From Fangia hongkongensis FSC776 = DSM 21703 (GTDB lineage: Bacteria > Pseudomonadota > Gammaproteobacteria > Francisellales > Francisellaceae): a stretch of DNA of 64,000 nt. Shown one piece after another: positions 38,204 to 46,309 of the stretch (positions are counted from its first letter, which is position 1; the number at the start of each line of letters is the position of its first letter). Where the stretch lies: NCBI RefSeq assembly GCF_000379445.1, contig NZ_KB902239.1:145-64144 (forward strand), in the 5' to 3' direction. Under the pieces are notes generated by a model. That model saw nothing but the letters and a program-made list of their open reading frames with translations, did not search any database and was not told where the DNA came from. A program made the translations under genes and the position numbers.

Positions 38204-39747
38204 TAGGCGGATTAGTAAAACTTCAAGGAGCATATTTTCGCTGGTTGTCTATTGGGGTTATTTTTCTTCTTGCAATCTATATGGAAGCTGGAGCATATAT
38301 GAACTGGGATACCAATTGGTATTTGGTGTCTACCGGTTGGTGGTTAGGAGGAGTTAAGCTATATAGCCAAATTAGAGAAGTTAACCCGCCTTTAATGTTT
38401 TATTTAATCATCCCACCAGTCCTTATAGCTAAGTATTTTGTATTGAATAAGATTATGGTAATGAAGGCATATACCTTTGGAGTTGCCTTGGTATCAGTCA
38501 TTATTTGCTCAAAAATCATCAAAAGAGCAAGGGCGCTTTCTGATACACAGATGAACTTGATCTTACTAGTAATCAGCATAGGGTTTGTATTAATTCCTGT
38601 TAATAGTTCAGTGTTCAGTGAAAGGAGTCATTTTATGGTAATGCTTTCACTTCCTTATATTATTCTAGGAACAAGTAATATATCTGAGCGACAGGACTTG
38701 TCAAAAGGAAAACGATTTTTTATTGGTTTGTTTTCTGCTGTTGGCTTGGCAATTAAACCTTACTATCTTATTATTCCAGTGTTAATTACAGTTGTTCACT
38801 GTGTTAAACATAAATCATTTCGTCCAGTTTTGATATCTCAAAATATTGCTATTTTATTGTTTTGTGTGTTCTATCTTTTATATTCATATACTTTCCATTA
38901 CGCATATTTTTCCGAAATAATTCCAAAAGCACTTTTAGTTTATGGAGCGTATAAAAGGAGTATATTTGTACTGATTATTGATGTACTACCTTTTATGCCA
39001 TTTTTTATAGTAGGAGTGTATGTAGCTTTCTCAGATTCTAAGAATCATGTAAATATGTTTTTAGTGACCTTAGTAATGAGTTGCATTGCTGGTTTTTTTA
39101 TTTATTTTGTTCAAGCAAAAGGATGGACATATCAGCAATATCCACTTCGTTTCTACCTATGGTTCTTTTTAGGTTCTGTTAGTATTGTTTTATTTAATAA
39201 CTGGAAGGATAAAAAAGAAAGATTGCTGATTATTTTATCAATAACAGCAATGCTTGCATTTGTAGCACCCAATATGGTGAAGTTTACAAAGGAAGGTCCT
39301 TATACTATCACAAGCGCTAAAGCTCTTACCCGTTACTTTCTATGTCCGGTTAACCATCAAAGTTATCAAGCTTTTAGTGCCAGTGTCTCATTGGTATTTT
39401 CACTTTTAAATAATACAAATGCGCAGGCAGCAAACCACACACCTGCTTTATGGCTTCTTCCTGAAGCTGTCGATATGCTATCAAAGCAAAGTATAACAAA
39501 TTTTCAAAGAAAGCAGTTTGAGCGTATTTTATCGGCATCAAGAAATGCAAATGTAGCTGATTTTTTACGTGTCAAACCACAAGTTGTTTTTATTGATGCG
39601 AGAATTAACAAGCCATATTTTCATGGCGTTCAATTTAGCTATCTAGATTTCTTTAAAGAGGACAAGCGATTTAGTGAGCTATGGAAGAAATATAAATATG
39701 TTGGTGAAACTATGGGTGTGAAGGTTTACCGACGTAAAGGTTGCTAG
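38200..39747 (+). CDS. GT-C-type integral membrane glycosyltransferase (putative)
   Basis: A 515-residue polytopic membrane protein with about eleven hydrophobic segments. The first periplasmic loop contains MNWDTNWY followed by REVNPPL, the acidic-loop pattern of GT-C/PMT-like enzymes that use lipid-phosphate sugars. A soluble domain of about 110 residues ends the protein. The neighbours (GtrB-like and GtrA-like) suggest it transfers a sugar from undecaprenyl-phosphate to an acceptor in the periplasm. A specific family cannot be assigned from motifs alone. Confidence 0.68.
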   Translation: MIGGLVKLQGAYFRWLSIGVIFLLAIYMEAGAYMNWDTNWYLVSTGWWLGGVKLYSQIREVNPPLMFYLIIPPVLIAKYFVLNKIMVMKAYTFGVALVSVIICSKIIKRARALSDTQMNLILLVISIGFVLIPVNSSVFSERSHFMVMLSLPYIILGTSNISERQDLSKGKRFFIGLFSAVGLAIKPYYLIIPVLITVVHCVKHKSFRPVLISQNIAILLFCVFYLLYSYTFHYAYFSEIIPKALLVYGAYKRSIFVLIIDVLPFMPFFIVGVYVAFSDSKNHVNMFLVTLVMSCIAGFFIYFVQAKGWTYQQYPLRFYLWFFLGSVSIVLFNNWKDKKERLLIILSITAMLAFVAPNMVKFTKEGPYTITSAKALTRYFLCPVNHQSYQAFSASVSLVFSLLNNTNAQAANHTPALWLLPEAVDMLSKQSITNFQRKQFERILSASRNANVADFLRVKPQVVFIDARINKPYFHGVQFSYLDFFKEDKRFSELWKKYKYVGETMGVKVYRRKGC

Positions 39748-39769
39748 AAATAAAGAGGGGGAGATAAGT

Positions 39770-40747
39770 ATGAATATCTGTAGGTATAGTTTTATCATAC
39801 CATGTATGAATGAAGAATGTGTATTACCAGCTCTTTTTGAGCGACTAAATGGAGTGTTAGAAAAGTTAGATGGTGAAAGTGAAGTTATTTTTATTGACGA
39901 TGGAAGTAGAGATAAAACAGCGGATTTAATTTATCAAGAGATGAGAAAAAGCAGTTACATAAAATTAATTCGATTGTCACGTAACTTTGGACATCAGTCA
40001 GCGGTAACTGCTGGTTTAGACAGAGCTCAAGGAGATGCAATCATTATTTTAGATGCAGATTTGCAGGACCCCCCAGAAACGATTCATGATTTAATAAGAA
40101 GTTGGCGGGCTGGAAATGATATTGTTCATGCTCAGAGGGTTAAGCGACAAGGTGAAACATGGTTTAAAAAGAGCTCAGCATCACTATTCTATTATTTTCT
40201 ATCGAAGCTATCTTCAGTTAATATCCCACAGAATGTTGGTGATTTTCGCTTAATTGATAAAAAAGTGTTACATGCGCTTAGAAAAATGCCTGAAAGAGAT
40301 CGTTTTTTAAGAGGAATGTTTTCATGGGTTGGCTTTAAACAGTCAATAGTCCAGTTTGAGCGTTCTTCTCGCTATGCAGGGAAAACTAAATATTCATTTA
40401 GTAAAATGCTTAAACTTGCTATAAGTGGAGTAGTCGGGTTTTCAGATATCCCTTTAAAGCTTGCATTATGGCTAGGTGGTTTAGTGTCAATTGGTGCTTT
40501 ATCCTATGGTCTTTATATTGTAATTATGGCGCAGTTATCAGACATAATGGTCAAGGGCTGGGCATCAACCATTGTGATTTTAGCGTTTTTAAATGGAATT
40601 AGCCTATTAGTTAATGGAGTTATTGGCTTATATATTGGACGCATTCATACTGAGAGTAAAAGTCGACCTCTTTATTTGGTTTCCAATGAGTACAACTTTG
40701 ATAGTAATGTGAAGCATATGGAGAGATACGCAAATGAAACAAAGTGA
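39770..40747 (+). CDS. glycosyltransferase family 2, GtrB/DPM1-like
   Basis: A 325-residue enzyme with a cytosolic GT2 domain: SFIIPCMNEE near the start, FIDDGSRD, and the metal/nucleotide loop ILDADLQDPPE near residue 96. Two C-terminal membrane helices (about 230-290) follow, as in GtrB and ArnC. The family makes undecaprenyl-phosphate sugars from nucleotide sugars. GAGGGGGAGATAAGT precedes the ATG. It overlaps the methyltransferase gene by 14 bases. Confidence 0.87.
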   Translation: MNICRYSFIIPCMNEECVLPALFERLNGVLEKLDGESEVIFIDDGSRDKTADLIYQEMRKSSYIKLIRLSRNFGHQSAVTAGLDRAQGDAIIILDADLQDPPETIHDLIRSWRAGNDIVHAQRVKRQGETWFKKSSASLFYYFLSKLSSVNIPQNVGDFRLIDKKVLHALRKMPERDRFLRGMFSWVGFKQSIVQFERSSRYAGKTKYSFSKMLKLAISGVVGFSDIPLKLALWLGGLVSIGALSYGLYIVIMAQLSDIMVKGWASTIVILAFLNGISLLVNGVIGLYIGRIHTESKSRPLYLVSNEYNFDSNVKHMERYANETK

Positions 40748-41423
40748 CTTTGATAAATATGAAGATAGTTATGTGGAAACTGTTGAACGTTCTATTCAGT
40801 TTTCAGGCTTAAAGCATGATTTTTTTCAGCAAGCAAAACAAAAAATGTTAAGACAGGTTATCTATAAGCACTTTAGAGGGAATGAAAAGTTATCACTATT
40901 AGATGTTGGCTGTGGTGTGGGCTCACTCCATCCTTATATTAAAGAGCTTGTTCACTCTATTGTAGGTGTTGACATTTCACATCAAAGTATCAAACGTGCA
41001 AAGTTAAATAATAGTGATAATCGGTACTTTTCTTATGATGGTGAAAGATTACCATTTGAAGCTAATAAGTTTAATATTGTAATGGCTGTATGTGTTATGC
41101 ATCACGTTCATCCTGATAAATGGTCGTTTTTTTTGTCTGAGATGTCAAGGGTTACTCAAGAGAATGGATTGGTCGTTGTAATTGAGCACAACCCTTTAAA
41201 CCCTTTGACAAAGTTTGCAGTGTCTCGTTGTCCATTTGATGTTGATGCCACTTTATTAAGTGCAAGAAGAGTAAGTAAGTTAATGAAATATAATAACCTT
41301 AACCATTTAGACTCTAAGTATTTTATTTTTTCTCCTTCAAATAAAAGTTTCGTTAACCAAGTGGAAAAAAGATTAGCTTGGCTGCCTTTTGGTGGGCAGT
41401 ATATCGCTGTGGGAATAAAATAG
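40734..41423 (+). CDS. class I SAM-dependent methyltransferase
   Basis: A 229-residue soluble methyltransferase. Motif I is LDVGCGVGS near residue 53, the acidic residue follows in VVGVDIS, and motif IV-like NIVMAVCVMHHV comes after. It lies between the GtrB-like transferase and the GtrA-like flippase and overlaps the former by 14 bases. It could modify the lipid-linked sugar or another part of the glycan. The substrate is not known. Confidence 0.82.
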   Translation: MKQSDFDKYEDSYVETVERSIQFSGLKHDFFQQAKQKMLRQVIYKHFRGNEKLSLLDVGCGVGSLHPYIKELVHSIVGVDISHQSIKRAKLNNSDNRYFSYDGERLPFEANKFNIVMAVCVMHHVHPDKWSFFLSEMSRVTQENGLVVVIEHNPLNPLTKFAVSRCPFDVDATLLSARRVSKLMKYNNLNHLDSKYFIFSPSNKSFVNQVEKRLAWLPFGGQYIAVGIK

Positions 41424-41425
41424 TT

Positions 41426-41794
41426 ATGAGACTATTTATACAAAGTATTCGGTTTACAGTGGTTGGGGTGCTTTCAACGAGTCTTTATTATTTGTTTGCT
41501 TTATTTTTTCAAAAGCTGTTTGTTGATAATAGAGTTGTTGCATCTATCCTTGCTTATTGCCTTTCTGCGGTATTCTCATTTTCTGCACATAAACAATATA
41601 CTTTTATAGGGTCAACAGGAAGTTTAAAGGGGGAGGTAATTAAGTTTATGATTGTAACGACTGTTGGCTTAATGCTTGCAGCATTAATTCCTTTTATTCT
41701 TTCTAATTATGACTCAAAATATATTTATTTAATTACTGCATCAATTATCCCGGCTGTGACATTTGTTTTAATGAAGTTTGTAGTTTTTAAGTAA
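41426..41794 (+). CDS. GtrA-like lipid-linked sugar flippase
   Basis: A 122-residue protein of four transmembrane helices with the GtrA-family pattern (RFTVVGVLSTSLYYLF, VASILAYCLSAVFSFSAHKQYTF). It would flip undecaprenyl-phosphate sugar across the inner membrane. The ATG at 41426 lies 2 bases after the methyltransferase stop; a longer frame from 41378 would overlap and add a non-membrane leader, so it is not preferred. It is the last gene of the string starting at the pilus locus. Confidence 0.83.
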   Translation: MRLFIQSIRFTVVGVLSTSLYYLFALFFQKLFVDNRVVASILAYCLSAVFSFSAHKQYTFIGSTGSLKGEVIKFMIVTTVGLMLAALIPFILSNYDSKYIYLITASIIPAVTFVLMKFVVFK

Positions 41795-41950
41795 TTCATT
41801 TCGCATATTGTTGCTTTATCCATATGAGTTTACATTCTAAGTGTAACTATAAATATTTACTTTACATTACTGGTGCATACTGTCTTTTGCTAAGCATTTC
41901 AAAATACAAAGATGTTTTAGTATCAAAATAAATAATGGGGGATTTATTTT

Positions 41951-42574
41951 ATGAAGAAGTATTTATTATTATCAGCAACGTTATTCACGCTATCAAGTGG
42001 TGCAGTTTTTTCTGCTGATAATCATATCACAAAAAGCGGTTTGGTTGTCGGTGTTGAAGGTGGCTATGGTCAAATTCAAAGTAGCTTTTGGGATGACCCT
42101 AATTTGGATAAAAAAGAAGGGGGCGCGATAGGGGGCGTCACACTTGCTGGGCAATATGCAATTAACTCTTTTTTGGCAACAGGCGTTGAAGTTGGAGCTC
42201 AGTATGGGCGTAGGCTACTAAGTTATAGCTATGGTGGGGATACGCTCATTAACTATAAAGATACGCTGATTTTTCCAATTCAAGCATTTATTAAATTCCA
42301 GTCTGCTTTTGGCTTAAATACTACCTTGGGTGCAGGCTATGCTTACATTGCGCAGCATGTGACTTATGGCAGCGGTAATAATCAAGATGAAGAGGTTGCT
42401 AAGAAGTTTAAACCAGTTGTTAGTGTAAAAATAGGCTGTCAAATCACCCAGAAGCTAGAGGTGTATGGCAAATACCAGTATGTATTTGGGGATAAAGACA
42501 AACCAGTTACTCATGAGATAAATAAGCCCAATCCTACTCAGGCAATTATGCTTGGTGTTTCTTATACATTGTAG
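41951..42574 (+). CDS. outer-membrane beta-barrel protein, OmpA/Opa-like, unknown role
   Basis: A 207-residue protein with a clear signal peptide (cleavage near VFSA/D at residue 22). Alternating hydrophobic and polar strands follow, typical of a small eight-strand barrel, with a terminal TL as last residues (MLGVSYTL). Glycine- and tyrosine-rich strands such as GVEGGYGQIQ and TTLGAGYAYIAQ resemble the porin-like beta-barrel family of small surface proteins. ATGGGGGA lies upstream of the ATG. A weak terminator follows. Confidence 0.75.
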   Translation: MKKYLLLSATLFTLSSGAVFSADNHITKSGLVVGVEGGYGQIQSSFWDDPNLDKKEGGAIGGVTLAGQYAINSFLATGVEVGAQYGRRLLSYSYGGDTLINYKDTLIFPIQAFIKFQSAFGLNTTLGAGYAYIAQHVTYGSGNNQDEEVAKKFKPVVSVKIGCQITQKLEVYGKYQYVFGDKDKPVTHEINKPNPTQAIMLGVSYTL

Positions 42575-42874
42575 TGATGAAGAGACTGCGCAAATTACGC
42601 ATTTTTCTTTAAATAGAGATAGATATGATATTAGGTAAAAAAGGAAAATGCTTGAGAAAATAAAGGATATAGAGGTATATTCGGTATCAATTGTAAAGCC
42701 AAGCAATTGATTTTTACATTAAATACATATCTTTTCATAAAGTAATCATACCTGCCTGTTAGATTTATCATCAGAATGAGTAATCTTATTTAGACTATAA
42801 TTCATCTATCAACTGTTTAATTTTTACTAAACAAATTGGATTACTCAGAGAATAACTTTATTGGAGAAGGTAGG
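42575..42874. other. 300-bp spacer before the Asp-box lipoprotein gene
   Basis: It holds the weak terminator at 42587-42605 and the ribosome site GGAGAAGG (42863-42870) of the next gene. No other gene or clear promoter was seen. Confidence 0.5.
42587..42605 (+). terminator. weak intrinsic terminator after the beta-barrel gene
   Basis: A short stem TGCG/CGCA (42587-42590 with 42598-42601) is followed by TTTTT CTTT. The stem is only 4 bp, so efficiency is doubtful. Confidence 0.35.
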
Positions 42875-45800
42875 ATGAAGAAGATAAAAATAAAAGCACT
42901 GGCCTCAATATTGGCATCTATTATATTTGCAGGTATTTTAGCAGGCTGCCAAGGAAGTGATGGAGATAGTAATAATCAAGATGAGTCTAGTTACTCTGTT
43001 TCTGCAAGCGCTGAGCCAACCACTGCAATTGGAAAAACACATGAAATTAAAGTTACCGTACACTCTGAACATAAAATCCTCAGGGTGAAAGGAGAAGATC
43101 AGCTCGCGATTTCAAATGTTAGGCTACATTTTTTAGATCAAGACATAAATAATGATTTCACGGTGAATTACTCAGACAGTTGCCAGGTGCTATCTGATAC
43201 AGCAAGCTGTATTATTAAACTGGTGCCACATCAAAATGAGATGAAGATTCTCAATCGTGATATTTATTATACTATTAGTTATAACGTCAATGGTGCGCAG
43301 AAAACCCTAGCAAAATCATCATTCAAAGTTGAGTCGTTATCCTTCTCTGACCCATTGGTGGTGAGCGCTGGAGACAGTAAAGTTTTTTCGCTTAAAAATG
43401 ATACAAAAAGTGATTTCCACCTTAAAAGTGATGAGTTTTCTATAGAAGGTGCTCTGGCAAGCCAGATACAGCTCGCCAATAATACTTGTGTGGGAAAACT
43501 TGCTGCAGGGGCTAGCTGCTCTTTTACATTAAATGCAGATAGTCAGCTCTCTTCAAATGAGCAAAAGCTTGTGATAAAAGAAAGTAATGGTGTTTCTATT
43601 TTATCAGGTGAGATAAGTGTTATTCGCCCTGAGATAACAATAGAGAATAAGCTTGGTTTAATTAAGCCGCATACTGAGATGAATCGCTTACGTATTGTAA
43701 ATAATACTGATGCAGATATTATTGGGCTTCATGTAAAAACGCCTGATTTGACGGATGTTGTCGTGCGAAATGGCTGTACTGATGCACGTTTAGAAAAGCA
43801 TGCAAGCTGTGAGATACAGTTTATTGGTGATGCTGAACCAGAGGGGAAAGGCAATATTACAATCAGTGCCAATAATGCAGATAGTAGATCGGTTGATGTT
43901 AATGCATACACGCCGTCATTTAGTGTGAGTCTGCCTAAAACACAAACAACACTATCGGCGAGAGAAGAAGATAGCTTCACTATTTATGTTGAGAATAACT
44001 ATCTTCAAGAAGAGATAAAAAATCTTCAATTAAAAGGCCTTAACCAATTCCCTAAGTTTTCACTTTCTGAAAAAGAAAGTACCTGTTTATCGCACTCAGT
44101 GCTAAAAGCAAAAGAGCAATGTATCTATGTTGTGAAGTATAATGCCTCCAATCCATCACAAGTGAAGAACTACGCTGTCAATTTAAGTGTTAGTGCAGAT
44201 AATATGAAAACTGAAAAAGCAGCGTTTCAGCTTAAAGTTTATCCAAAGTTCTATGCAGTTCCTTATGATTTACTTTCCTATAAATTACTGCCATCTCTAG
44301 CGATCAATAGCATTGCTACCAGTGGAAGTGATTTATATGTAGCAACGGATAATGGTATAGCCAGCTCAAAAGACAACGGGCAAACTTGGCATAATTATCG
44401 GGATTTAGATGTCAATCAGGAGCGTTTTTCAGCTATTGCTGTACAAGATGGTACGATATATGCAGCCAATGAAGCAACACTATATGTCTCTAAAGATGAT
44501 GGGCAGTCATGGGTGAAAAAAACCTATCAGCAGATTTCAGGCAAGATATTACCTAAGCATTTATCACTTTATCGTATTATAAGTACAGCACGCAGGGTAT
44601 ATGTAATTTATATGAGTGAAGTGAGTGCTGAAGTCTATCAATCAATAGATGGCGGGGATAGCTGGAGTCCTGCACCAGATGCACTAAACAATGTCATTTC
44701 TATTACTCAAGATAAGGCAAGTGGCAAGCTTTATGCCATCTCACCGCTTAATGGTATATCGGTTTCGGATAATGGTGGTAACACATGGCAGGTTAAAACA
44801 GACATACAAACTGAAATAGGTGAAAAAGGCGCTCTGAGTTACTATCAATACGGAGAGAATGCTTATATTGTACCGTTTAATAATCAGTTTGAGCCAACAG
44901 GTTTATATATATCCCATGATGGTGGTAAGACTTGGGAAAAGAATGAAGCAATTGAGTCATTATTAGTTGAAGATGCCCCTACATTTATATACGGCGATCA
45001 AAATGAAATCTATGTCACTGACTCAAATGGAGAAAAGCTACTGGTTTCCAAAGATGCTGGCAAAAGCTGGCAGGTAATAGGCGCACAAACAGACTTCCCT
45101 GATGAGGTGAATGTTAGCGGAATTGTGTATCAGGCTGATAAAACCTATGTAGCAACTGATAAAGGCTTGTACCTTTCTGAAGATCAAGGTGCTACTTGGC
45201 GTATTGTTGGTGGCGATGCAGATACTATTATGACAGATGATGATAAAGTGGTTGACTATTATGATGGTGTGCTTTATAGCACAACAGACTATGGCGTTAT
45301 TGTTAAAGCATCTTATGATCAGGGAAAAACGTGGAATGTGCTTGTAAGAGGGCGTGATTTACCACCAGAGGTGCTTGATATTCATCACAGTGGTTTAGCT
45401 TCAAAGACTTATGTACATGAAGGGAAAATCTATATTTGGAATCCAGAACATCAGAAAAACTGGGTTTATATTAGTAAAGATCAGGGTCAACACTGGGAAA
45501 AATCAATGTTACCTTCGTCAGGAAATGATGTGTCAGTCAAAGATTCCATGTATACCCATGGGGAGAATATCTATTTTGCAACAGGAGGCGGCATATATCT
45601 CTCGCGTGATGGTGGAGTGAGTTGGAAATATGAAGATGTTAAAACATTTTTCCAAGCGGATAATGTGTATGCTATTAATGCAGTTAGCGGGTTTGGAGAT
45701 AATGTTTATGTCATGGGAAGAGGAACCTATCGAGTCTTTATGGCTAGAATATCACATGATAATGGTGTGAGCTGGGAAAGTTCAAACTTTAATATTCCCA

Positions 45801-46162
45801 CAGGCGAGGACAGTCCGATTATGGGGCTCACTACTTGGCAGGATAAAGTCTGCTTTATTAGCGATGAGCCAACGATTTACTGCTCCGATGATAAAGGAAA
45901 AAACTGGAAAGCGATTAAGCACTTTGCTGATACGAATAAATACACATTTAGTGATATGTACATGTATGACAACAACTTATATCTATACACTGGAAGTAAT
46001 GAGCTACAAATATTAAAAGAAGATGGTAAGTTACTCAGTTACAGTGAACAAGATGGGATAAAAGGCGTACGAATTGAAAATGTACTTGTTGCAGGGAAGT
46101 ATCTTTATGTATCATCAAGCTCAGGCATATACAGAGCAAATCTGCTAAGTGTATTATCGTAG
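42875..46162 (+). CDS. large lipoprotein with twelve Asp-box (BNR-like) repeats
   Basis: A 1095-residue protein. The lipobox is LAGC (Cys25, followed by Gln, so outer-membrane sorting is expected). Residues about 50-470 are Ig-like beta repeats, each with a disulfide-type Cys pair. From about 485 to 1085 there is a beta-propeller region with twelve Asp-box motifs (S-x-D-x-G-x-x-W, such as SKDNGQTW and SRDGGVSW). These repeats occur in sialidases and VPS10-like propellers. No sialidase active-site arginine triad could be identified, so binding rather than hydrolysis is more likely. The ATG at 42875 follows GGAGAAGG; a frame extending upstream is less likely. A terminator follows at 46242. Confidence 0.82.
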   Translation: MKKIKIKALASILASIIFAGILAGCQGSDGDSNNQDESSYSVSASAEPTTAIGKTHEIKVTVHSEHKILRVKGEDQLAISNVRLHFLDQDINNDFTVNYSDSCQVLSDTASCIIKLVPHQNEMKILNRDIYYTISYNVNGAQKTLAKSSFKVESLSFSDPLVVSAGDSKVFSLKNDTKSDFHLKSDEFSIEGALASQIQLANNTCVGKLAAGASCSFTLNADSQLSSNEQKLVIKESNGVSILSGEISVIRPEITIENKLGLIKPHTEMNRLRIVNNTDADIIGLHVKTPDLTDVVVRNGCTDARLEKHASCEIQFIGDAEPEGKGNITISANNADSRSVDVNAYTPSFSVSLPKTQTTLSAREEDSFTIYVENNYLQEEIKNLQLKGLNQFPKFSLSEKESTCLSHSVLKAKEQCIYVVKYNASNPSQVKNYAVNLSVSADNMKTEKAAFQLKVYPKFYAVPYDLLSYKLLPSLAINSIATSGSDLYVATDNGIASSKDNGQTWHNYRDLDVNQERFSAIAVQDGTIYAANEATLYVSKDDGQSWVKKTYQQISGKILPKHLSLYRIISTARRVYVIYMSEVSAEVYQSIDGGDSWSPAPDALNNVISITQDKASGKLYAISPLNGISVSDNGGNTWQVKTDIQTEIGEKGALSYYQYGENAYIVPFNNQFEPTGLYISHDGGKTWEKNEAIESLLVEDAPTFIYGDQNEIYVTDSNGEKLLVSKDAGKSWQVIGAQTDFPDEVNVSGIVYQADKTYVATDKGLYLSEDQGATWRIVGGDADTIMTDDDKVVDYYDGVLYSTTDYGVIVKASYDQGKTWNVLVRGRDLPPEVLDIHHSGLASKTYVHEGKIYIWNPEHQKNWVYISKDQGQHWEKSMLPSSGNDVSVKDSMYTHGENIYFATGGGIYLSRDGGVSWKYEDVKTFFQADNVYAINAVSGFGDNVYVMGRGTYRVFMARISHDNGVSWESSNFNIPTGEDSPIMGLTTWQDKVCFISDEPTIYCSDDKGKNWKAIKHFADTNKYTFSDMYMYDNNLYLYTGSNELQILKEDGKLLSYSEQDGIKGVRIENVLVAGKYLYVSSSSGIYRANLLSVLS

Positions 46163-46241
46163 TGAATGTAAAATCAGGCTATTTACAAAAACTACAACTT
46201 CTTTCAAATTAACTACATAACTGACTGTTACCTTTTCTACG

Positions 46242-46277
46242 CCCAAATAAAGAGATGATTTTTATTTGGGTTTATTT
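46242..46277 (+). terminator. intrinsic terminator before the RHS gene
   Basis: A perfect 10-bp stem, CCCAAATAAA (46242-46251) with TTTATTTGGG (46261-46270), has a 9-nt loop and is followed by TTTATTT. It lies 80 bases after the Asp-box lipoprotein stop and 40 bases before the RHS start, so it probably ends the upstream transcript. Confidence 0.72.
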
Positions 46278-46309
46278 CATCCACGAGGAAACCAGAAAAG
46301 GGAGAATAA

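Noticed and set aside
41378-41425. Longer N-terminal extension of the GtrA-like protein
   Set aside because: It would overlap the methyltransferase in another frame and add a leader that the family does not have; the ATG at 41426 gives a normal-length protein.
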